Below are positions 10,125-17,102 of a DNA stretch of 45,224 nt, one piece after another. The position numbers and the translations under genes were made by a program. This stretch comes from Mesorhizobium sp. B2-7-1 (GTDB lineage: Bacteria > Pseudomonadota > Alphaproteobacteria > Rhizobiales > Rhizobiaceae). The number at the start of each line of letters is the position of its first letter. Within the stretch, counting starts at the first letter, position 1. Where the stretch lies: positions 1 to 45,224 of the forward strand of contig NZ_VFUA01000049.1 in assembly GCF_006440735.1 (NCBI RefSeq), read 5' to 3'. The notes under the pieces were generated by a model, which saw only the letters and a program-made list of their open reading frames with translations, was not told the DNA's origin and ran no database searches.

Positions 10125-10892
10125 TCAGATCGCCGTGAACGCGTTGTCCACGAACAAATGCGCGCCGTTGACGAAGCTCGATTCGTCGCTGGCGAGGAAC
10201 AGCGCCGCCTTCGCCACCTCTTCCGGCTCGCCGATGCGGCCCTGCTGCGCGGCCATGGCCGCGTCGGAAACGTCGACGCCGAGCTTGCCGAGATCGGCCA
10301 CTTCGCGCAGGCCGTGCGGCGTGCGGATGAAGCCGGGACAGACGGCGTTGCAGCGGATGTTGCGGTCGCGGAATTCCACCGCGATGGCGCGGGCGAACAT
10401 GTGGCAGGCGCCTTTGGTCGTGTCGTAGAGCACCTCGTTCGGCGTCGCCGCCACCGCCGAGATCGACGAGGTGCAGACGATCGAGCCGCCGCCCGCGGCG
10501 ATCATCCCGGGCAGCACCGCGCGCGTCATCAAGAACATCGAGCGCACATTGACGGCATGCAGCCAGTCCCATTCCTGCAGCGTCGTCTCCAGGAACGGCT
10601 TGATGACGATCGTGCCGGCATGGTTGAACAGCACCGTGACCGGACCGAGCTTCGCCGTCGCTGCTTTCACCGCCGCTTCGACCTGCGCCTCGTCCGAAAC
10701 GTCGGCCACGAAATGTTCGGCGACATGGCCCCGCGCCCGGATCGCCGCGGCAGTCTTGCCCGCCGCCTCGCCATTGCGGTCGATGATCGCCACCTTGGCG
10801 CCTTCGGCGGCAAACAACTCCGAAGCCGCCCCGCCCATGCCTGTCGCGCCGCCCGAAACGATAGCGACCTTGCCCGCCAGCCTTCCAGCCAT
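10125..10892 (-). CDS. SDR family oxidoreductase
   Basis: A 255-residue classical short-chain dehydrogenase/reductase. The nucleotide-binding motif TGMGGAA-type glycine pattern follows VAIVSGGAT (residues 8-16), the structural motif is LFNHAG (usually NNAG), and the catalytic Ser-Tyr-Lys region reads STSSIS...YDTTKGA with Tyr-x-x-x-Lys preserved. PGFIRTPHG follows as in the family. The ATG at 10892 is chosen because AAGGAG stands eight bases upstream; an upstream ATG at 10919 lacks such a site. It converges on the BMP importer. The substrate is not predictable. Confidence 0.92.
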   Translation of the reverse strand: MAGRLAGKVAIVSGGATGMGGAASELFAAEGAKVAIIDRNGEAAGKTAAAIRARGHVAEHFVADVSDEAQVEAAVKAATAKLGPVTVLFNHAGTIVIKPFLETTLQEWDWLHAVNVRSMFLMTRAVLPGMIAAGGGSIVCTSSISAVAATPNEVLYDTTKGACHMFARAIAVEFRDRNIRCNAVCPGFIRTPHGLREVADLGKLGVDVSDAAMAAQQGRIGEPEEVAKAALFLASDESSFVNGAHLFVDNAFTAI

Positions 10893-11191
10893 TCTTTTTG
10901 CTCCTTCAGCGCCGCCCATGTCGGCCCAAGCGGATGCTATCCGTCATGCGCGAGGCGGCCAAGACCGTTCGAGCGATTGGATAATGTGCCTGTGAACGCC
11001 GCGAAAACGGCCGATTTTCAACCCGTTCGGCCAGATCGCCTATGTTCCGGTATCGGCTGCATCGCCTGCGCTGCGAGTATGAAAAACCACGATCCGTCCT
11101 CTTTCAAAAAATTCATTCCAGAAATTGCCCGAAAATAGCAATCGACAAAGTCTACTAACTTTATAGATTAATGGTCGAGACGGAGGCCGAT
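10893..11191. other. 299-base gap upstream of two divergent genes
   Basis: It holds the upstream regions of the SDR (-) and of the small membrane protein (+), with AT-rich DNA from about 11100 on and the palindromic box at 11151-11167. No further gene is visible in any frame. Confidence 0.6.
11151..11167. promoter_or_regulatory. palindromic box TCTA..AA.TT..TAGA
   Basis: TCTACTAACTTTATAGA matches its own reverse complement at 12 of 17 positions, with TCTA and TAGA ends. It lies 24 bases upstream of the small membrane-protein start in locally AT-rich DNA, so it may be an operator or overlap the promoter. The binding protein is not known. Confidence 0.4.
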
Positions 11192-11347
11192 ATGTTCTAT
11201 ATCCAGAACGCTCAGACCGCCCGCAAAGGGCAAAGGCTGACAGCCGACCAGAGCTGGAGGCCCGCCTATGGCGGTACCTTCGCCTATCTCGTCTTCGCGC
11301 TTGCGTTCGTGTTCACCGGCGCGGTGGTGCTGGGGCTGATCCCCTGA
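11192..11347 (+). CDS. small single-pass membrane protein (51 aa)
   Basis: A 51-residue product beginning MFYIQNAQTARKGQR and ending in one hydrophobic segment of about 20 residues (TFAYLVFALAFVFTGAVVLG). The short charged N-terminal part and the C-terminal anchor suggest a small inner-membrane protein. The ATG at 11192 has GGAGG five bases upstream, which favours it over an in-frame ATG at 11171. It is followed by the LLM monooxygenase after about 150 bases and may share its promoter. Function unknown. It is too short for routine ORF cut-offs and is easily missed. Confidence 0.7.
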   Translation: MFYIQNAQTARKGQRLTADQSWRPAYGGTFAYLVFALAFVFTGAVVLGLIP

Positions 11348-11501
11348 TCCAAGGCGGGCCGAGACCCGCCGTCAAACAATCTGAGTTGAGTAACCGGAGT
11401 GGAAAACTGGCCGAGCGCCGGGGCGTCGTCATGCGCCTGCGTCTCGGACTTGGTTCGAAGGCTTTGGAGCGGGGCAAGCCAACGTGATGGAGGAGATGGC
11501 A

Positions 11502-12440
11502 ATGCCGATCGAGTTCACGCATGTTCCAGGCAAGCTTGCCAATGGCAGCTTCTTCTACGATTTCGCCGAAACCGCGACCAAATTGTCGCTGATCGAGGAC
11601 GCCGGTTTCCGCAGGCTGGTGGTGGACGATCCGGCCGGGCTGCTCACCAACATGGACATCGCCGCCCAGACGCTCGACCGCACCGGTTCGCTCGAAGTCG
11701 TGCTGACGCATTGGGCCGGCGTGATCGAGCCGACGGTGGCTGCAAGGCAGCTCGCGGCGCTCGATCGCAAGAGCGGCGGCCGCCTGTCGCTGCGCATGCT
11801 GAGCGAGCCGCTGGAAGACAGCGACGCCGAGGCGCGGCCGATCGGCCACAGTGTGGTGTGGCAGCGCATCGACGAATATCTGGTGCTGCTGAAGCGGCTG
11901 TGGTCGAACGACAGGCCCTTCGACCATGAAGGCGCCTTCTACAGCGTCAAGGGCGGCTTCGTGCCGCGCAAAGGCCCGCATGGCGCCGACCTCGCCATCC
12001 GCCTCGGCGGGCAGTCCGGCACGGCCCTGAAGGTCGCCGGCAAGCATGCCGATGTCTTCGAGCTGGCAGCCGGCTCCGCGGACGAGGTCGCGCGATTGAT
12101 GCAGCGCGTGCGCGGCGCCGCGGCCGAGCATGGCCGCGCCGGCAGGTTGCGCTTCGCGCTGCCGATCCGCCTTCACCCGGACGGCTGGACCGGCTCCCCG
12201 GATCACAAGGCGGTCGAGCTTGCCGGGCCGCCGGCGCGGATTGCCCTGGCGCTGCTGCCCTACGCCGCGCTTGGCATCGAGGAGTTCATGATCGGCGGCG
12301 TCGACCGTCCAGGCGACATCGCGCGCATCGGGCGCGAGACGATCACGCTGGTCGCGAATTCGCTGGCGCGACGCGAGGCCGAGGTTCCGCAGCCGGGAAT
12401 GCTTGCATCCCATCCCGTCGCGGAGATCCATGCAGGCTGA
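11502..12440 (+). CDS. LLM class flavin-dependent oxidoreductase
   Basis: A 312-residue luciferase-like monooxygenase (bacterial luciferase / alkanesulfonate monooxygenase SsuD superfamily), expected to use FMNH2 and oxygen. Supporting stretches are the first strand and helix around EDAGFRRLVVDDP, RLSLRMLSE, DEYLVLLKRLWSNDRPFDHEGAFYSV (conserved in SsuD-like proteins), and LAIRLGGQSGTALKVAGKHADVF. The ATG at 11502 follows GGAGGAG by six bases; earlier GTG/ATG codons overlap that site. No flavin reductase or sulfonate transporter is adjacent, so the substrate is open. Converges with the sigma factor gene. Confidence 0.88.
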   Translation: MPIEFTHVPGKLANGSFFYDFAETATKLSLIEDAGFRRLVVDDPAGLLTNMDIAAQTLDRTGSLEVVLTHWAGVIEPTVAARQLAALDRKSGGRLSLRMLSEPLEDSDAEARPIGHSVVWQRIDEYLVLLKRLWSNDRPFDHEGAFYSVKGGFVPRKGPHGADLAIRLGGQSGTALKVAGKHADVFELAAGSADEVARLMQRVRGAAAEHGRAGRLRFALPIRLHPDGWTGSPDHKAVELAGPPARIALALLPYAALGIEEFMIGGVDRPGDIARIGRETITLVANSLARREAEVPQPGMLASHPVAEIHAG

Positions 12441-12494
12441 GCAGGCCGGATCCGGCGGCAATCCGCTTACGGGTCGGTGCTTTCCGGGGAATGT

Positions 12495-13421
12495 CTATTC
12501 GACGTTCCCCGCATGGCTGGAGTAATCCAGGCCGTCCATCACGTAGTCCGCGAACAGGAAGTCGCGGATGCCGGCGATCCGGCCGTTCTCCCAATCGATG
12601 AGGATGAAGTAGCGTGGCGGCCCGTCCGGACGATCCGGGCCGGTGACCAGGATGGCGGCCCGGCCTTCGACAAGTCCGGTCGTGAAATGCCAATGCGTTT
12701 CGTCGGCATAGCGGCCGAAATAATTCCCGACATATTCCTTGCCGTCGGCGCGCAGCCGGTTGACCAGCTCCAGCTTGACGTCCTCTGCCAGCAGGCCGCG
12801 CAAGGCATCGAAGTCCCTGGCGTTGAAGGCGGCCACATAGTCGCCGAGACGCCGCATGTCCTGCCGGTCGAGCGCCGGGCGGGGCGACGCCATGCGTGGC
12901 GCGGCCGCCAGCTTGCGCAGGCTCTCGCGGCCCCGCTGCAGCGCCCCCTTGATCGCCGTATCGGAGGTTTCGAGGATTTCGCCGATCTCCTCCAGACTGT
13001 GTCCCAGCACATCCTTCAGCACGACCGCGCATCTTTGCGCCGGCGGCAGCTGCATCAGCTCGGCCAGGCTCGCCTCGGTAGCGATGCGCGCGTCCAGCGC
13101 CGAATTCTCGTCGGCGATCGTGTCGAGCTCGACCTCGCTTTCACGCCCCCGCGAGCGGGCGCGCTTGCGCAGGAAATCGAGGGCGGCGTTGTGCGCGATG
13201 CGAAACAGCCAGGGTTCGGTCTTGTCGGGCATGTCGCCATTCCTGATCGCCACGAAGCCTTTGGCCAAAGCCTCCTGGACGATGTCCTCGCCGTCGATGA
13301 CCGATCCGACCATGCGCGAAGCGTAGCGGTGCAACTTGGCCCTCAGGCCGGCAGCTTCGCGCTCGAAGGCGCGAAGCCTGGTTTCGGCCGCCGCAACGGA
13401 CTGATCCTGCGAACCGGTCAC
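12495..13421 (-). CDS. ECF-type RNA polymerase sigma factor with C-terminal SnoaL-like domain
   Basis: A 308-residue sigma-70 family factor. Region 2 lies at about 24-90 (DGEDIVQEALAKGF, WLFRIAHNAALDFLRKRAR) and region 4 at about 122-172 (LPPAQRCAVVLKDVLGHSLEEIGEILETSDTAIK-type helix-turn-helix). After a linker, residues 190-308 form a SnoaL/NTF2-like domain (LGDYVAAFNARDFDALRGLLAEDV). This architecture is known from ECF41/SigJ-like factors, where the extension modulates activity in place of a separate anti-sigma; none is encoded nearby. Start is GTG 13421, overlapping the stop of the ABM protein (GTGA) with GGAGG upstream. The signal sensed is unknown. Confidence 0.88.
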   Translation of the reverse strand: MTGSQDQSVAAAETRLRAFEREAAGLRAKLHRYASRMVGSVIDGEDIVQEALAKGFVAIRNGDMPDKTEPWLFRIAHNAALDFLRKRARSRGRESEVELDTIADENSALDARIATEASLAELMQLPPAQRCAVVLKDVLGHSLEEIGEILETSDTAIKGALQRGRESLRKLAAAPRMASPRPALDRQDMRRLGDYVAAFNARDFDALRGLLAEDVKLELVNRLRADGKEYVGNYFGRYADETHWHFTTGLVEGRAAILVTGPDRPDGPPRYFILIDWENGRIAGIRDFLFADYVMDGLDYSSHAGNVE

Positions 13422-13744
13422 GCGTCCTCCTGGTTCTCGACTCCGCCCGTATGGGAATAGGTCGTGTGACCCATCATGCTCTCGCCGGCGGCCAGCTCGA
13501 CGACGCTCTTCATGTAGTCGGCGAAGCGGGGATCGCTGCGGAAGGCAGCGATGTCGTCGGCCGAGCGCCATTGCGAGATATTGGCGACCTTGCTGCCGTC
13601 GCCGCCGACGACCACGGACGACGACAGCGAGCCCGGCTGCTTGCTGAAGAAGCTTCTCGTGCCTTCGGCAAGCGTCTTGGCGAGTTCCTGCTGCTTGCCC
13701 GGCTTGGCGGTGAAGATGTTGATCAGGGTCACTGTGGTCGACAT
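13418..13744 (-). CDS. antibiotic biosynthesis monooxygenase (ABM) domain protein
   Basis: A 108-residue protein with the dimeric ferredoxin-like ABM fold: TVTLINIFTAKPGKQQEL, then SSSVVVGGDGSKVANISQWRS and ADYMKSVVELA. Such proteins act as cofactor-free monooxygenases, heme-degrading enzymes or quinol oxidases; the family member here cannot be specified. It is the first gene of a two-gene unit and its stop codon overlaps the sigma-factor start by four bases, so the two products are made in step. That coupling suggests it is part of the response or sensing circuit of the sigma factor. Confidence 0.85.
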   Translation of the reverse strand: MSTTVTLINIFTAKPGKQQELAKTLAEGTRSFFSKQPGSLSSSVVVGGDGSKVANISQWRSADDIAAFRSDPRFADYMKSVVELAAGESMMGHTTYSHTGGVENQEDA

Positions 13745-13765
13745 GGCTAGGCTCCGTTTGTCCTG

Positions 13766-13794
13766 ATGGCGGAGGCCGTCGCGGCTCTCGCACC
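13766..13794 (-). promoter_or_regulatory. possible ECF-type promoter of the ABM-sigma unit
   Basis: Read on the minus strand, GTAACA is followed by 16 bases and CGGC, about 20 to 45 bases before the ABM start codon. The spacing and the AAC core resemble ECF -35/-10 pairs, as expected for an autoregulated sigma unit. This is a pattern match by eye only. Confidence 0.25.
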
Positions 13795-13873
13795 TGTTAC
13801 GACCCTCAAGACGAAGCCGGAACCGAAAACGGAACGGTGGGACGAAAAAAATTCGATGAAACCCAAAAAACCT

Positions 13874-14548
13874 TCAGCGCGCCGCGACCGCGAGCTGCCG
13901 CAACGCGGCGACGACGGCCTCCGAATCCGCCAGCGCGCCGAAGACGCCGTCCTCGACCGTCACCATATGCAGCGCTGCTTCGTGCGCATATTGGTCGCCG
14001 CTGGCGCAGGCGTCCGAAATCGTCAGGCACTGGAAGTTGCGGTCGCAGGCCTCGCGCAATGTGGTGTGCACGCAGACATCCGTCGTGCAGCCGGTGAACA
14101 TCAGATGCGTCACGCCGCGCAAGCGCAGGACGAGCTCCAGGTCCGTATAGGTGAAGGCGCTGTTGCAGGTCTTGTCGATGATGATGTCCTGCGGCGCCAC
14201 GTCGATGTCGGCGGAGATCTGGAAGCCCGGGCCTGAGCGCAGCAGGACATCGGTTCCATCGAGGCCCGCCCGCTTGCGGCGCCATTTCTCATAGGGCGTC
14301 ATGTCGGCCATGTCGGCGCGATAGCCTTGCCTGGTGTGAATGATGGTGAGGCCGGCGGCGCGGGCCGCCCCAATCAGCCGGTTGACTGCCGGCAGGATGG
14401 CCCTCAGCGGCGACGGATCGTAACCCTTCCTGGCGAAATAGCCCGTCGGCGACAGGAAGTCCTCCTGCAGGTCGATCGCCAGCAGCGCCGTGTGCCGCGG
14501 CTCCAGCCTGCCGTCATAGGGAAAGTCGAAGGGTATCGCCTTGATCAT
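13874..14548 (-). CDS. isochorismatase-family cysteine hydrolase
   Basis: A 224-residue cytosolic hydrolase. The catalytic triad of the family is in place: Asp26 in LLAIDLQEDF, Lys126 in IIIDKTCNSAF, and Cys159 in TTDVCVHTT. Family members cleave amides such as biuret, ureidoacrylate, nicotinamide or N-carbamoyl compounds, or isochorismate. The length and the PYEKWRRKRAGLDG insert are closer to the amide-hydrolase (biuret/ureidoacrylate) type than to isochorismatase, but this is inference. It is divergent from the iron operon; whether the two are linked is unclear. Confidence 0.88.
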   Translation of the reverse strand: MIKAIPFDFPYDGRLEPRHTALLAIDLQEDFLSPTGYFARKGYDPSPLRAILPAVNRLIGAARAAGLTIIHTRQGYRADMADMTPYEKWRRKRAGLDGTDVLLRSGPGFQISADIDVAPQDIIIDKTCNSAFTYTDLELVLRLRGVTHLMFTGCTTDVCVHTTLREACDRNFQCLTISDACASGDQYAHEAALHMVTVEDGVFGALADSEAVVAALRQLAVAAR

Positions 14549-14568
14549 CGGCCGCCTGCCTTGGCGCG

Positions 14569-14645
14569 ATTCCGGAAAAGTGCTTAGCGGTCAGGTTCGG
14601 CGTCTTCGCCGTGACCTTCCGTCCGGAATTGCGCGAAAATAAGAT
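14569..14645. repeat. extragenic palindromic repeat (ATTCCGGAAAAGTG...GTCCGGAATTGCG type)
   Basis: ATTCCGGAAAAGTG and CCGTCCGGAATTGCG border an inverted repeat with a GGCGTCTTCGCC hairpin inside. Related copies stand at about 36117-36173 and 43252-43338. It belongs to a dispersed repeat family of the genome. Confidence 0.7.
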
Positions 14646-14670
14646 TTGGTCACGCCGCGCATCGTGCCCG

Positions 14671-14717
14671 GCAACGGCATTGGCGTCCAGACTTCACCGC
14701 TTCCCCAATGCCGTTGC
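14671..14717. promoter_or_regulatory. perfect 13-bp inverted repeat upstream of iron operon
   Basis: GCAACGGCATTGG (14671-14683) and CCAATGCCGTTGC (14705-14717) are exact reverse complements with 21 bases between. No T-tract follows, so it is not a simple terminator for either direction. It could be a looped operator or an RNA hairpin in the divergent intergenic region. Confidence 0.5.
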
Positions 14718-14747
14718 GAATTGTTGATCGATGCAGTCACCTTTAGA

Positions 14748-14779
14748 GTTGACTCGGAAAGTCATGTTTCATAGTCAAC
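14748..14779 (+). promoter_or_regulatory. RirA-type iron box (IRO) and promoter region
   Basis: TTGACTCGGAAAGTCAT contains TGA-N9-TCA (14750-14764), the form of the iron-responsive operator bound by RirA in rhizobia, with arms TGACT/AGTCA. A second, wider pair GTTGACT (14748) / AGTCAAC (14773-14779) overlaps it. TTGACT may also be the -35 element. The site lies 63 bases before the FhuC-like start, so the operon is probably repressed when iron is plentiful. Confidence 0.6.
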
Positions 14780-14826
14780 CGGCATTGGCCGCCTGCCCGG
14801 ATGGCGGGCCGCTGCATTGGAGACGG

Positions 14827-15616
14827 ATGTTGGCCGGAGCTGGGACAGTCTTTCATGTCGACGCCGTGCGCTTCGCCGTCGGCGGCGGCACGCTACTCGG
14901 TCCGGTCTCGCTCGAGCTGCGCCATTCGCGCGTCTACGGGCTTGTCGGCCACAACGGCTCGGGCAAGTCGACCCTGGTCAAGCTTTTGGCACGCCAGCAG
15001 CAGGCGAGTTCCGGCGACATCCGCTTCGCCGAGCGTTCCGCTTGCCGGCTGGGGCGTGCGCGAGCTGGCGCGCGCGCTGGCCTATCTGCCGCAGACGACG
15101 CCGGCAGCGACCGGGCTGACGGTGCGCGAGCTGGCGGCGCTCGGGCGCTATCCCTGGCACGGCGCGCTCGGCCGTTTCGGCTCGCAGGACAAAGGCCAGG
15201 TCGAGGAAGCGCTGGCGCTGACCGACATGACCGCTTTCGCCGACCGGCTGGTCGACGAGCTTTCCGGTGGCGAGCGGCAGCGCGCCTGGCTTGCCATGCT
15301 GGAGGCGCAGAATGCCGGCGTCATGCTGCTCGACGAGCCGATCTCGGCGCTCGATATCGCGCATCAGGTCGAGGTGCTGGCGCTGGTCAAGGAGCTCAGC
15401 CGCAAGCGCGACCTGTGCGTCGTCGTTGTGCTGCACGACCCCAACATGGCGGCGCGCTATTGCGACGAGCTGATCGCGCTGAAGCAAGGCCGCCTGCTGA
15501 GGCGCGGCACGCCGGACGAGATCATGCGAGGGCCCGTGCTCGAGGAGATTTTCGGCGTCGAGATGGGCGTGCTCAAGCATCCCGTCACCGGCCAGCCGAT
15601 CGGTTACGTGCAATGA
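14827..15616 (+). pseudogene. FhuC-like Fe3+-siderophore ABC ATPase with +1 frameshift
   Basis: The N-terminal 70 residues, with Walker A GHNGSGKS (41-48) and KLLARQQQASSGDIRF, read in frame 1. The rest, PLAGWGVRELARALAYLPQ, the signature LSGGERQRAWLAM, Walker B GVMLLDEPISALDI and the H-loop VLHDPNMAARY, reads in frame 2. Removing one T at 15036/15037 joins them into a normal 262-residue FhuC-type ATPase. So the gene is either recently broken or carries a sequencing error; GCGTTCCG is not a classical slippery site. ATG 14827 follows GGAG. It is the first gene of an exbB-exbD-tonB operon; no FhuB/FhuD partner is in view. Confidence 0.82.
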
Positions 15617-16593
15617 TGAAGCGAGGACGAGCCTTGTCCCGAAACGGTCTTTTCGCGGCGCTGGTCGCGTCCCTCATTCTTTCGGCTGGCCTCGCCAAGG
15701 CGCAGGAACAGCCGGCGGCGCAGCAACCGGCGGCGCCCGCCGCGCAGGCCCCACTCAAGCAGACGCCGGCAGCGCAAGCACCGGCCGCTCCGGCTCCGCA
15801 AATGCCGGCGGCGCAGGCGGCTGTCGCCACGCCGGTGGAACCGGGCAGCGAGCCGGCTCCGGGCGAAGAGCACTCCATCTCGCTGGCGCTGCCGCATGAC
15901 CTGTCGCCCTGGGGCATGTTCATGAATGCCGACATCGTCGTCAAGGCGGTCATGGTCGGGCTGGCCTTTGCGTCCCTCGTCACCTGGACGATCTGGCTCG
16001 CCAAGTCGCTGGAGGTGTTCGGCGGCAAGCTGAGGGCCCGTCGCGCCGCCGATGCGATCGGCAGCGCCGCGACGCTGATGCAGGCCGGCCGGGAACTCGG
16101 CCACAGCGGCGGTCCGGGCGCGCTTCTGGTGCGGGCGGCGGAAGAGGAACGCGCGCTTTCGGCCGGCGCGCTGGACCACGCCTCCGGCGACGGCCTTAAG
16201 GAACGCGTCGCCTCCAGGCTTTCGCGCATCGAGGCGGCAGCCTCCCGGCGCATGTCGCGCGGCACCGGTCTGCTCGCCACCATCGGCTCGACGGCGCCCT
16301 TCGTCGGCCTGTTCGGCACCGTATGGGGCATCATGAACGCCTTCATCGGCATCTCGCAGGCGCAGACCACCAACCTCGCCGTCGTGGCGCCGGGTATTGC
16401 CGAAGCGCTGCTTGCGACCGCGATGGGCCTTGTCGCGGCCATTCCGGCGGTCGTCATCTACAACGTCTTCGCGCGCTCGATAGCCGGCTACAGGCAGATC
16501 CTCGCCGACGCTTCCGCCGGCGTCGAGCGGCTGGTGAGCCGCGACCTCGATTTCCGCACCGTGCCGCCGGCGACGGCCATGGCGGCGGAGTAA
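15613..16593 (+). CDS. exbB: ExbB, TonB-system proton channel subunit
   Basis: A 326-residue inner-membrane protein of the MotA/TolQ/ExbB family that, with ExbD, uses the proton gradient to energise TonB. A signal peptide (about 1-30, ending LAKA) is followed by a periplasmic Ala/Pro/Gln-rich stretch, then three membrane segments. The conserved block STAPFVGLFGTVWGIMNAF and AEALLATAMGLVAAIPAV is unmistakable. The ATG at 15613 overlaps the ATPase stop (ATGA); a TTG at 15634 with GAGGA upstream is an alternative start. Because of the frameshift upstream, unshifted ribosomes from the ATPase would run straight into this gene in frame. Confidence 0.93.
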   Translation: MMKRGRALSRNGLFAALVASLILSAGLAKAQEQPAAQQPAAPAAQAPLKQTPAAQAPAAPAPQMPAAQAAVATPVEPGSEPAPGEEHSISLALPHDLSPWGMFMNADIVVKAVMVGLAFASLVTWTIWLAKSLEVFGGKLRARRAADAIGSAATLMQAGRELGHSGGPGALLVRAAEEERALSAGALDHASGDGLKERVASRLSRIEAAASRRMSRGTGLLATIGSTAPFVGLFGTVWGIMNAFIGISQAQTTNLAVVAPGIAEALLATAMGLVAAIPAVVIYNVFARSIAGYRQILADASAGVERLVSRDLDFRTVPPATAMAAE

Positions 16594-16598
16594 CGGCG

Positions 16599-17102
16599 AT
16601 GGCGGCGCGCATTCGCGAGACGGCCGGCGACGATCTCGAGGAAAGCCACGACATCAACGTCACGCCGTTCATCGACGTCATCCTGGTGCTCCTGATCATC
16701 TTCATGGTCGCCGCACCTCTCGCCACCGTCGACGTCAATGTCGACCTGCCAGGATCGACGGCGACGCCGGCGCCGCGGCCGCAGACGCCTTTGTTCCTGA
16801 CCTTGAAAAGCGATCTCACACTGGCGATCGGCAATGACGGCGTGCCGCGTCCGGCCTTTGCCGGAATGCTCGACAGCCGCACCAAGGGCGACAGGCAGAC
16901 GCGCATCTTCCTGCGCGCCGACAAGACGGTCGGCTATGGCGACCTGATGGAGGTGATGAACCTGCTGCGCCGCGCCGGCTATCTCAAGGTCGCGCTGGTC
17001 GGCCTCGAAACAGCTGGCGATGCCGGCGGGCAGGCCGCGCCCGGAATGCCCATGGCCGGTGCGGCCCCCTCCCCGGCACCGGGCGGAAGCGCGGCGCCAT
17101 GA
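16599..17102 (+). CDS. exbD: ExbD, TonB-system accessory protein
   Basis: A 167-residue ExbD/TolR protein. It has a short cytoplasmic N-terminus (ESHDINVTPF), one membrane segment with the essential aspartate (Asp26 in TPFIDVILVLL), and a periplasmic domain ending in a Gly/Ala/Pro-rich tail. DKTVGYGDLMEVMNLLRRAGYLKVALV is the conserved C-terminal fold. It starts five bases after exbB and overlaps tonB by ATGA. It forms the stator with ExbB. Confidence 0.93.
   Translation: MAARIRETAGDDLEESHDINVTPFIDVILVLLIIFMVAAPLATVDVNVDLPGSTATPAPRPQTPLFLTLKSDLTLAIGNDGVPRPAFAGMLDSRTKGDRQTRIFLRADKTVGYGDLMEVMNLLRRAGYLKVALVGLETAGDAGGQAAPGMPMAGAAPSPAPGGSAAP

Noticed and set aside
14731..16593. A single 620-residue reading frame covering the ATPase and ExbB region
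   Set aside because: Only its first part (FhuC-like N-terminus) and last part (ExbB) are protein-like. The middle is the wrong frame of the ATPase, whose true motifs lie in frame 2.
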